Part shown: piece after piece, positions 34,401 to 41,734 of the stretch
Numbering within the stretch: position 1 is the first letter of the stretch
Layout: every line of letters starts with the position of its first letter
From: Boudabousia tangfeifanii
GTDB taxonomy: Bacteria; Actinomycetota; Actinomycetes; Actinomycetales; Actinomycetaceae
DNA: 64,000 nucleotides
Direction of reading: 5' to 3'
Assembly: GCF_001856685.1 (NCBI RefSeq)
Contig: NZ_CP017812.1
Location: 2,046,001-2,110,000, forward strand
The notes under the pieces: generated by a model
Databases searched by the model: none
What the model was told of the DNA's origin: nothing
What the model saw: only the letters and a program-made list of their open reading frames with translations
Made by a program: the position numbers and the translations under genes

Positions 34401-34900
34401 GAGTAATGTCTCGTTTGTCGTCTTCAGAAGCAGCAGATAAGTCGTGGCGGCGGCAGGTGCTGGATACTCGTACTCATGTGACTTTTAGTGCCCGAGAGTT
34501 GGATGCGTCGAATCAGGCAGTTGATTTTTATAAGGATGCTTCTGGCTTGTCAGGGGGTCAGAAACAAAAGCTGGTGGTTTTCGCTTTAGCAGCTGCGCTG
34601 CGATATCAGTTGTCGGCTTTGGAACATGATTCTGGCACTTTTTCTTCTTATGCTTTGGTGGTTTTGGATGAGGCCTTTGATAAGACAGATTCAGAGTTTA
34701 CCCGTGCTGGTTTGACGGTTTTCCGTGATTTTGGTTTCCAACTTTTGTTGGCTACTCCGCTCACAAAGTTGCAAACCTTGGAGGATTTTGTTGGTGGAGT
34801 GAACCTAGTTAGTATTTCCGAGGACGGGGCGTCTTCACTGGCATCAATCACCTTCAAGGAGTTGGACCAGATCACTGAAGGGATTGTGGATGACGCATGA
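31442..34900 (+). CDS. jetC: Wadjet protein JetC (SMC/MukB-like ATPase)
   Basis: A 1152-residue SMC-like protein. Walker A GKSGSGKSSLLDA is near residue 69, the signature SGLSGGQKQKL near 1036 and Walker B LVVLDEAFDKTDSEF near 1072. Between them two long coiled coils (about 280-450 and 640-830) flank a hinge-like region. It is the ATP-driven loop-extruding motor of the Wadjet complex. The N-terminal 35 residues before the ATPase head are variable. The last bases overlap jetD (ATGA at 34897). Confidence 0.94.
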   Translation: MTDYSNLIPNVPLDSMPYAPSDQSPVVSPVLSEIAVSQFRLSKIQVYNWGTFSGQHTVFVPSGGLLLTGKSGSGKSSLLDAISTVLMPQNQVKFNAAAQDGGQGDRSRSLYSYLRGAFRHGQDEDSREVHTKFLREGAVRAGILLNFVKQSNGSEVCLVCLFHLKSSATSNAEVSTAYFLAESDLDLIDLMPFMEKSLDSRGIVKHFPILTKHNSHSAFSAAFRRKLQIPSEVGQRLLHKTQAAKSLNSLDGLLRDFMLDEPKTFQQADQAVENFQELKEAHLTVVEARKQEEVLTPLLALDQRLRDTEKKIESIEQLTHFLEPYVQKRKVELWLKDLKVARAEILSAKSQAESLSVQLADAQAELDDLLAQQDGSELALRENLKQDLEHAQDKLEQAQAFWDDHQNVLGLLDASTPSNEAEYELLSELLEIQKTLAAKSLATTEQTFYQAWNTRSEIEKKLRTVKDEISQVEASGSGMPADLSRARELICRACNISTSALFFAGELFELKESEAQWRLATESVCGSFAKTLLVPNAYYQQVANAVDKTNLATRLSYVRMLPNHPYWDDDQVPQERRLASKLLVREKVGGTLLPVETNEWLRLELNQRFRHLCAQSVEELVQAKMAVTKRGQIKTSQTRHLKDDRRFLLDRRNWVVGADPVTRLESLSREKRQLQSELEQAQATLGRAETEKNLASRNLRALEGANFSKPWKQVNVFGFTHEIENLNARLQAFDLQHPQQASLQGKIEQAKALVQQLDKSCRQKEIEIGIKKEDAKKIETELANHSDLTQIPSEIEQVLNRYFKLEKRLLKTDDLERSARKTADVLRKEKDASQREQSNASGDAARIMTRFKLTWPNLASDVREEIEFLPEFLQILARLQSDSLPKFEQRFRDLLHEQAGQNISRLANDIRRNLSQVRLRIDPVNQALARVDFSPGRHLWIDVEDRGLPAVKEFLADLTQISENSLSTTRAKSSPSEDEARFALLNRVMSRLSSSEAADKSWRRQVLDTRTHVTFSARELDASNQAVDFYKDASGLSGGQKQKLVVFALAAALRYQLSALEHDSGTFSSYALVVLDEAFDKTDSEFTRAGLTVFRDFGFQLLLATPLTKLQTLEDFVGGVNLVSISEDGASSLASITFKELDQITEGIVDDA

Positions 34901-36420
34901 GTGAAAAACGTACCGCTCGGGCAAGCCACACTCGGGCTAGTGCCGCGCAGGCAGTTCGTGCTCAGACCGAAACCGATAAAGTCCGTAATGAGCAGGCAGG
35001 CCGCAAGCAGCTTGGAGGCAAATATTTAAAATCTCCTAGGGATTTGCGTAATAAAGCGAAGGGCGTTTTTGTCCGGCGTTGGCGTGATTGGGCGCTTGAC
35101 ATTGCTCTTGATACTGTCACCGATTCCCCCACCGATTCACCGAAACATGCCACTCTTAATGTTTCTGATACTTCCCAGTTTGGGGTGGTTTTGGATTTTC
35201 CTTTAGGCACGGTTACTGAGTCGTTCGTGTTGGAGCATTTTGAGACAGTTCAAAAATGGGTGCAATCTTGGGTAGAATTTGAGGATACTTCACCACAGTC
35301 GATTGAGCTGGTTTGGCGGCAGGTTAGTTGGCCTTCGGCGGGTCGTCAGATGATTCCCGCAAGGGTGCTGGTTTCTTTTGAGGGTTTGTTGTGGCTAGCA
35401 AACATGAAGGGACGCTGGGAGCGCAATTTGGCTCTAGCTAAGCGTTTTGCTAGCCTGCAGGAGTTTACCACTCGACCGGTGCAGACGGATCGTGCTACCG
35501 CGTCCGATGAGTCTGAAGCAAGCCCAACCCCCAACACTGAAGTAGCCTCAGACCCGAGCACTACTGCGGCCCCGAGACCCGAGTCTACACTGTCTGCCTC
35601 AGATTCTGTCCCGGGATTTACTGTGGATTTATGGCGTAAGGATTTGTTGTATGTGTTATCGAAGCTGGCTGATTTTGATGATTCGACAGTGAATCGTTTA
35701 TTTTTGGCAGCAAGGTGGTTGCTGGAGCACCCTGGGGTGGATCGTTACCCTCGTCAGTTGCCGATTGCGGGTGTTGATTCAAAGTTTGTAGAGAAACATC
35801 AGGTGTTGTTGTCGCGTTTGTTGCAGCCATTGACTGGCCGTCGGGATCTTGGTTTTCGTAAGTTTGATGCGTTGCTGTGGGTACGGGTTTTGGATCCAGA
35901 TTTGGGGGTGGGACCGGAAAAGTGCTTGCTGAGTTTCCGTGCTCCCCTGATCGAGTTGAATGCACTATTCGAACCAGGTCAGGTCAAGAGTATAGTTTTT
36001 GTAGAAAATAAGGAGTCTTTTTTAGCTTTGGAAGGTTTGCCTGGCACAGTGGCTTTATTTGGTGAAGGTTATGACGTTCCCAATTTCGCTGGTTTGGAAT
36101 GGGCTTTAGCAGCAGAGCGGCAGCTTTATTGGGGAGACATGGACGTAGATGGGTTCAAAATTTTGGCACTTTGTAGGCAATATTTCCCGCGTGTACAGTC
36201 AGTTTTAATGGATAGGGAAACTTTTAACAGTTTTAGTTTTTTAGCGGTTGAAGATCCAAATGTTTCCGCCTCACAGCACAACACATGCCCTCCTTTGCTT
36301 ACTAAGGACGAGGCCGAAGTGCGCAACCATTTAAAATCTTCGGGCCAACGTTTAGAGCAGGAGCGTATTGCTTGGAATTACGCTTTCGCCAGAGTCAAGC
36401 AGGTATTGAACAACTCCTAG
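34897..36420 (+). CDS. jetD: Wadjet nuclease JetD (DUF3322/DUF2220, TOPRIM)
   Basis: The 507-residue protein has an N-terminal DUF3322 part (WRDWALDIALDTV; VWRQVSWPSAGRQMIPARVL) and a C-terminal DUF2220/TOPRIM domain. The latter has the metal-binding Glu in VFVENKESFLAL (about 368) and the DxD in YWGDMDVDGFKIL (about 414). In Wadjet it cuts the plasmid DNA held by JetABC. A Ser/Thr/Pro-rich insert of about 40 residues (codons near 35500-35610) lies between the domains and is probably flexible. It completes a full type I Wadjet set with all catalytic motifs intact. Confidence 0.93.
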   Translation: MSEKRTARASHTRASAAQAVRAQTETDKVRNEQAGRKQLGGKYLKSPRDLRNKAKGVFVRRWRDWALDIALDTVTDSPTDSPKHATLNVSDTSQFGVVLDFPLGTVTESFVLEHFETVQKWVQSWVEFEDTSPQSIELVWRQVSWPSAGRQMIPARVLVSFEGLLWLANMKGRWERNLALAKRFASLQEFTTRPVQTDRATASDESEASPTPNTEVASDPSTTAAPRPESTLSASDSVPGFTVDLWRKDLLYVLSKLADFDDSTVNRLFLAARWLLEHPGVDRYPRQLPIAGVDSKFVEKHQVLLSRLLQPLTGRRDLGFRKFDALLWVRVLDPDLGVGPEKCLLSFRAPLIELNALFEPGQVKSIVFVENKESFLALEGLPGTVALFGEGYDVPNFAGLEWALAAERQLYWGDMDVDGFKILALCRQYFPRVQSVLMDRETFNSFSFLAVEDPNVSASQHNTCPPLLTKDEAEVRNHLKSSGQRLEQERIAWNYAFARVKQVLNNS

Positions 36421-36934
36421 TAGTTTCTAGTGCGAAAATGTTCCTTGGGTTGAAGGTCTTTTTGGAGGGGTTTTACTCAAACTTTTGAACCATGTCTGCG
36501 CTTAGATTTCCCCGCTTGTCTTAGTATTCTCTATGAATTTTACCTCGGTCCTAACACCCGAATTTGTTGGTGTTACCGTTGAATAACACTCCGTTCTAAT
36601 TAGATGAGGAGAAGATTATGCTAGCGGTAGCACTTTCGTCGACATAATTTTTGGGGTATTTATCGCAAGATTTTGGGGCATAGCCGGCTGTCAATCGACG
36701 CATCCTACGACCTTATGTGCACCCATTCGTTAACCTCTATGATTGCAGAATCAATTTCCCTTATTACCAAATTTTGTTGAGTCATTTTAGCCGGTTTTAG
36801 TAAAATGAAATTTGATTTATTCCACAGGAGGTTAAGAAGTTTTCTAATTATTTTGAAACTCTAAAGTCAAATTAGCTAGAAACCCTAATCATAAGCATCA
36901 TGTTAAGACATCGTAAAAATAGCCTCAAACGCCA
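36421..36934. other. Gene-free AT-rich stretch between Wadjet and the restriction gene
   Basis: No long frame is present. A ribosome binding site (GAGGAG, 36604-36611 region) precedes a nine-codon frame MLAVALSST at 36618-36647, which may be a leader peptide or the stub of a lost gene. A short inverted repeat (TAACACC/GGTGTTA near 36557-36580) is the only other structure. Both flanking genes end here, jetD from the left and the methyltransferase from the right. Confidence 0.5.
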
Positions 36935-39565
36935 TTATCCGCCTACTGTCGCACCATAGGATAAATCAACATTATGCAGTTCCCATTTTATTGCACGGTC
37001 ATTTATTTTTTGAGAAAGGACTTTCATTGCCTCTTTGAGTTTGATTAAATTGCTTCCTGAGGAAAACTTTTGGTCAATAAGACTCAACTGCCTATATCCC
37101 GCATCCCAAGCGTTCGCATGTACTGTTCCGTCTATTCGATTCATATCTCCCCTGTAGTTCATAGTATGAATAAGGAGATCCATTAAAGCGTCATACACCG
37201 CGCTAGCTTCAGCCGAAAAAGTCTTGCCACTAGCCAGCCGAAACCAAGCGCTTTCAGAATTAGCGTTAGTTTTAATATCTCTAATTACATCTGCTTGATT
37301 AGCAGCAGTTGCCAATTCTTCAACATTTTTGATACTAGCGAAAAACCATGGGTTACTAACATTAACTAACCTATTTTCAGCTACCTCAATATTTCTCATA
37401 GCACTCTGATTTGATCCTTTAGCGCAAAGTGAAAAAACCAAACAATCTACTACAAATTCTTCCCACTCTAAGCTCTTGAAAATTTCAGAAGTTGGTTCTC
37501 TATAACTCTCGTGACCATATATCCACATTTTATCCGCTGGAGGAATTGAGGTCTTTCTTGTTGCGAAATATACTGCAGATCTTTCCATCGATGATTCAAA
37601 TACTGGCAATCCGTGCCCCGATCCAAAACAAGTCGAGTACAACCCAGTATATTTATCCGAATGCTCAACAGAATTCGCATTACAATGCAAGTAGCCTACG
37701 GCCTCTTCTTGATATGTAGCACCCTTGTTTTTAGAGCTATAAAGCTTTAGGGGTCCCGAAACACGAACGAATGACCCTTCAGGCAAATTTACAGTAGGCT
37801 TTGGCAAAGCTTTTTTAACCCATTGTTTTAAATCATGAGATGCACTAGCAGGAATGATCTTCTTATTTAAAAGGCTACGTAAACCGTTTGTAGTGGCTTC
37901 TACGTATTCCACTTCATAAGAATCTAGTAGACCAGTCCGTGACAGACTAGAGCCTGTATCACGATGCCAACGCCAGACGGTAAACGATATTCCCCAGTTT
38001 CGCGAAACATCGGAAAACTCCCCTGCATTAAACACGATACCTTTTTCGAATTTAAATTTGTCTTGGAATGCTGCCATGAACTTTTCCCAAGTTTTCCCTC
38101 CGAACATAAACCTATCGTTGGAGAAGAAACCGATAGTTACATCAGAAAGGTTAAACACTTCAGTAAACTTTACTATGCGCCATAAGAATTGTGCATAAAG
38201 TTGTTGTGCAGCCTTATCGAGTCCACAGCGCTTCATATCCTCATTGATTGGATTCTTAGCGATACTCGCTTTATTCTCTGAATCATGATTAGCAGCAGTA
38301 CCGAATGGCGGGTTCATTAGGAAGACAAATGGCTTGTCTTCTAAAAACTCACGGTATAACGAAGGTGGCATTTTCCACTCAACACCAAACAACGCTTTTG
38401 GATCAATACTGACATCATCATTGAGAAAATCAAATTGGAAAGTGACGGCATCTTTGTTATAACTTCTCGAAGTAGAGAGCTCTTCATCGAAAATAGTCGA
38501 CAAATACAATGCTTGCCAGTCTGTATAGTCCCGAGTGAGATTCTTCGTCCCACATGCAGGATCCCAAACAACTCTAGTCCTACGCCAATCTTGACCTAAA
38601 ACATCCGAAAGCATTTCGTGTGCTTTATCAGCCCAGATTGTTGGAGTCCAAAAATCACCACTCTTCCTTCTTTCAGCTTCTTCGAATAGAACATCGTACA
38701 TCGCGTTAATACTGTCTTTTTCGACATCTGAATACTTCTTCGAGTAACGTCCAAAAAAGGACTGATACTGTCCAGTGTCGATTGTGAATGCCTTATCACG
38801 CAAATGAATCAAGTTTCCTACTGCATCATCAATCCAAACTTCGCGCGAGCCTAAAATAGACAAGATAAATAACTCAACCCGCTGACGAGAATCCATCTTG
38901 CTATTTTTTGATAAATCTAGCATCGTAATAAATTCGTCAAAAACCGCACGAATATTATGATTTGAAATTTTTATTTTTTTAAAAGACCCCTCGTTCTTAG
39001 CAAGGTTTTCAATTGCTTTTATGATTTCATTTACATCAAAATTTTCGTCTCGAATGTCAAATACGTATGTTTTTATACCGTCATGCTCCTCAATCTCCTT
39101 CAAAAGATCCGGGTGCTTTTTCGCGGCATTAGAGGGAGCCACATTCCAATCTACGTCATCTCGCTCAAGGTATTCCATAAAAGGAGGTGCATAAACTAGA
39201 AAAGCTTGATTACGATCAGCCCCCATTAAAATCGTAGGTTGTTCGTGACCTACCTGATCATACTGCTTCATATAAAAGATACATTGAATAACAATCGTAG
39301 CCCGCCCGCGAGCACTTCTCAGTTCCAAATCATCTTTTGCTTCGAACAGAATACGAGCATTATAAAATAAGTGATCCGGACTGAAAAAACCATCTGTTTT
39401 GCATTCAAAATCCCAAGGAGCTTGTGGATTTTCATTTGGCGTCATTGCCCTCGAAATTGCACAACGGTACGTATTAGCAATGACTTCAGTTTCCGTACCT
39501 TTTGCAGCAGTGGAAAGGTCTTTGATGAAGTCTTTATTATATTTTTTAGATAGAGAAACTGCCAT
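36935..39565 (-). CDS. Single-chain restriction endonuclease/adenine methyltransferase (type IIG-like)
   Basis: The 876-residue protein appears to hold nuclease, methyltransferase and recognition parts in one chain. Near the N-terminus, Asp64 followed by Glu75-Ala-Lys77 (ARILFEAKDD) fits a PD-(D/E)XK nuclease. Motif I at about 335 reads DPACGTKNL, with Lys where the family normally has Gly. Motif IV at about 417 is NPPF, as in N6-adenine methyltransferases. The C-terminal 300 residues would be the target-recognition region. No separate R, M or S gene is adjacent. The gene is markedly AT-rich (many AAA, ATT, TTT codons) compared with its surroundings, a sign of transfer. The Lys in motif I could reduce AdoMet binding, so activity is uncertain. 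Alternatives are a BREX/PglX-like or phage-type methylase. Confidence 0.75.
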   Translation of the reverse strand: MAVSLSKKYNKDFIKDLSTAAKGTETEVIANTYRCAISRAMTPNENPQAPWDFECKTDGFFSPDHLFYNARILFEAKDDLELRSARGRATIVIQCIFYMKQYDQVGHEQPTILMGADRNQAFLVYAPPFMEYLERDDVDWNVAPSNAAKKHPDLLKEIEEHDGIKTYVFDIRDENFDVNEIIKAIENLAKNEGSFKKIKISNHNIRAVFDEFITMLDLSKNSKMDSRQRVELFILSILGSREVWIDDAVGNLIHLRDKAFTIDTGQYQSFFGRYSKKYSDVEKDSINAMYDVLFEEAERRKSGDFWTPTIWADKAHEMLSDVLGQDWRRTRVVWDPACGTKNLTRDYTDWQALYLSTIFDEELSTSRSYNKDAVTFQFDFLNDDVSIDPKALFGVEWKMPPSLYREFLEDKPFVFLMNPPFGTAANHDSENKASIAKNPINEDMKRCGLDKAAQQLYAQFLWRIVKFTEVFNLSDVTIGFFSNDRFMFGGKTWEKFMAAFQDKFKFEKGIVFNAGEFSDVSRNWGISFTVWRWHRDTGSSLSRTGLLDSYEVEYVEATTNGLRSLLNKKIIPASASHDLKQWVKKALPKPTVNLPEGSFVRVSGPLKLYSSKNKGATYQEEAVGYLHCNANSVEHSDKYTGLYSTCFGSGHGLPVFESSMERSAVYFATRKTSIPPADKMWIYGHESYREPTSEIFKSLEWEEFVVDCLVFSLCAKGSNQSAMRNIEVAENRLVNVSNPWFFASIKNVEELATAANQADVIRDIKTNANSESAWFRLASGKTFSAEASAVYDALMDLLIHTMNYRGDMNRIDGTVHANAWDAGYRQLSLIDQKFSSGSNLIKLKEAMKVLSQKINDRAIKWELHNVDLSYGATVGG

Positions 39566-40161
39566 AGCTAATCCCGATTCAGTTCATTACCTCAACTGTT
39601 CTGTATCGGTAACACCTTCTTAGTCAACAATGTGATACTATCACTAAAATTTCCCCCAAGCTTCACAAAAAGAAGAGCCTAAAAAACTAATTTTATTAAT
39701 GTAAAACCGTTGCACATTGGGAACCAATACCAATTTAGCAACCAAAAAATTTAGAGCAAAATACTTTTGCATCACGTCAGACTATAAGACATTGGCGATA
39801 GCACGCAAGTAAACTAAACAATCTCCTATAGGATTAACATACAAGCCACAGTACAAAAAGCTATCATGAACTGGATTTGAGACAAACGCACATTACTCTT
39901 GAGAGATATTGAAGTATTTTAAATAATTTGTATTTCCATGTCATTCCATTGATTAAGTCCGCTTCCAGAAGTAACCTAAACAGCTCCAAAATTTATCCAC
40001 TGACGCTTTCGTAAAACCTCAATGAAACGACATGCAAATCCATTGCTTAAACAATAAAAACTATTCCTACTTTAACTTTTCGAAACAATCAATTAATCGA
40101 ATATCAGTAAATAATCTCATCGCCTTGCGATCCTCACGCACTACTACTTTTGGAGCCCCGC
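39566..40161. other. Gene-free AT-rich spacer
   Basis: This stretch of 596 bases, around one-third GC by eye, has no frame longer than a few dozen codons. It must contain the promoters of the divergent methyltransferase and HNH genes, but I see no convincing -35/-10 pair or palindrome. It looks like an island junction. Confidence 0.5.
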
Positions 40162-40860
40162 ATGCCGAAGAACTCACGTTGGATTGAAGACATTGTTACC
40201 GCACTTGAAAACTTGGGCGGTGTAGCAACTCTTGACGAGCTCTATGAAGAATTAGAGCAAATCCGTGCCGATTTGGGTCTGACTTGGCACAACACTGTGC
40301 GGGCACGACTGCAAGAGCGATGCTCAGAGGCAAAAGCTTTCCTAGGCAAAGAGAACCTGTTCTACAGCGTCGAAGGTTTAGGCAAAGGTGTGTGGGGATT
40401 ACGCTCGGCCCTTGCGGACACCCCGCCAGCTACCGACACTCCTGAAACGCCGGACCTACCGGAAGGGCACCCTCACCCTCGGAAAACGGAACTACACACA
40501 TACCGGGTACTACGGGACTCAATGCTGGCACGAGCCCTCAAACGATTACACCACTACCAGTGCCAAATCTGCGGAGAAGCCTTTCATTTCGGGGAAAACG
40601 AAACCTACTCGGAAGTGCAATACATTATCCCCCTGGGCAAGCACGGTGGCAGTGATACGCCCGGAAACATGCTGGTGTTGTGCCCCAACCACCATGCCAT
40701 GTGCGACTTTGGGAAAATCCGGCTCGACCCCGAAAAACTGTACACCGTGCTTGGGCATGAGATTTCACCCAAAAGCATCCAGTACTACAACGAACACATT
40801 TACGGAAAACTCAGCCCAAACATCAGGCGAGCTAGTGGAGTAAACTCACAAACATGTTGA
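40162..40860 (+). CDS. Winged-helix/HNH-family protein lacking the usual catalytic histidines
   Basis: Residues 1-80 are a winged-helix domain as found at the start of many restriction-type HNH proteins (WIEDIVTALENLGGVATLDELY, ending LFYSVEGLGKGVWGLR). Residues 125-190 are an HNH fold with two zinc-binding pairs (CQICG and LCPNHHAMCDFG). Where family members have EAHHI or EVHHI, this one has EVQYIIPLG, so both expected His residues are missing. Asn in GNMLVLCPNHH is kept. The ATG at 40162 follows GAGCCCCGC. Its stop overlaps the next gene by seven bases, so the two form a unit. It may be a DNA-binding or dead nuclease subunit, or use another general base. Confidence 0.75.
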   Translation: MPKNSRWIEDIVTALENLGGVATLDELYEELEQIRADLGLTWHNTVRARLQERCSEAKAFLGKENLFYSVEGLGKGVWGLRSALADTPPATDTPETPDLPEGHPHPRKTELHTYRVLRDSMLARALKRLHHYQCQICGEAFHFGENETYSEVQYIIPLGKHGGSDTPGNMLVLCPNHHAMCDFGKIRLDPEKLYTVLGHEISPKSIQYYNEHIYGKLSPNIRRASGVNSQTC

Positions 40861-41420
40861 GTGTTGGGGTTGACGCGTTGCGCGAGGAGTACCATACCTA
40901 CAGTGATGGCGAGCGTTTTGCTCTGACGTTACCGGTGCTTTCTGACGACGCGGGGGTGCTCGCGTTTTGGTTGGACGATCAGTCGGTTTTTAGTTCCCTC
41001 ACTTGGACTCGCCATGATTGCATTACCGAGGTCGACCCGCACAGTAAGTATGTGGCGGCGTTTCGTCACGCCCTCGACCAACATGCGGAGCACCTGGAAA
41101 AACTGGACCCGCAGGGGCTACTTCCCCACGCGTTCGAACTGCTCGCCCTGAAGCAGCCCATGTCCCTAACAAACTTATTGCGTTACGCGCAGGAACATCG
41201 GTGGCTGATTTCGATCATCTCGGACGATTTTGACCAAGCGCCGCAAGGAATGCTCACCAGCGTTGACGACCACGAATGCCAATTGCGCCAGCTCGACCTA
41301 GAAACGTTCCAACTCGAGGACGAAAACACCCACATCCCGTTAAACCACATCCAAGTTGCAACGCTACTCAGCCAAGAAGGGCTCCTGTTCGCCAACTACC
41401 TGCACAAGCTCTCACACTGA
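40854..41420 (+). CDS. Unknown partner of the HNH-family protein
   Basis: The 188-residue soluble protein is acidic (many Asp and Glu, few Lys) and shows no motif I recognise. It opens MLSVGVDALREEYHTY and has several potential helices plus a C-terminal ETFQLEDENTHIPLNHIQ strand region. The start codon lies within the end of the HNH gene, giving strong translational coupling. It could be an effector, a specificity or an immunity subunit of a two-gene defence unit. That is inferred from position only. Confidence 0.7.
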   Translation: MLSVGVDALREEYHTYSDGERFALTLPVLSDDAGVLAFWLDDQSVFSSLTWTRHDCITEVDPHSKYVAAFRHALDQHAEHLEKLDPQGLLPHAFELLALKQPMSLTNLLRYAQEHRWLISIISDDFDQAPQGMLTSVDDHECQLRQLDLETFQLEDENTHIPLNHIQVATLLSQEGLLFANYLHKLSH

Positions 41421-41552
41421 CTCAGCAAACTACTCACAACACGAGCACACCCAGCTGACCACCCCCCAACCACCCCCAACCAGCCCCACATTCTTACGAC
41501 ATCACGTCATCAAACAGGGCCAAAACCGCCCCATAAAGAGCCCAAAATTAAA

Positions 41553-41634
41553 AAATAATCGTGACTTTTCCGCATGATTTCGCGTTTCTTAAGTAACCTT
41601 AAGAAACCACGTGAGGAATACGTCACGATTATTT
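41553..41634. repeat. Nested palindrome upstream of the metal transporter
   Basis: Outer arms of 13 bp (41553-41565 and 41622-41634, AAATAATCGTGAC and its complement) enclose an inner perfect 10-bp hairpin (41584-41593 and 41598-41607, GTTTCTTAAG and complement). No T run follows. It may be a terminator for the HNH pair, a regulator binding site or an RNA structure. Confidence 0.65.
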
Positions 41635-41660
41635 CTTGTGATACCCTAAGCACTTTTATT

Positions 41661-41713
41661 AGACTAGTTTTGCAACCAAAAACTTAGGTAAACCTAAGTT
41701 TTCTTTCTAGTCT
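41661..41713. promoter_or_regulatory. DtxR-like palindromic operator of the metal transporter operon
   Basis: The centre is a perfect palindrome, AAAACTTAGG-TAAA-CCTAAGTTTT (41679-41702). Its TTAGGT/ACCTAA half-sites resemble the binding sites of DtxR/IdeR/MntR-type metal repressors. Outer arms AGACTAG (41661-41667) and CTAGTCT (41707-41713) surround it. It lies 22-75 bases before the first transporter gene. Repression when metal is plentiful is the natural reading. Confidence 0.65.
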
Positions 41714-41734
41714 ATAAGACACATAGAGGTAATC

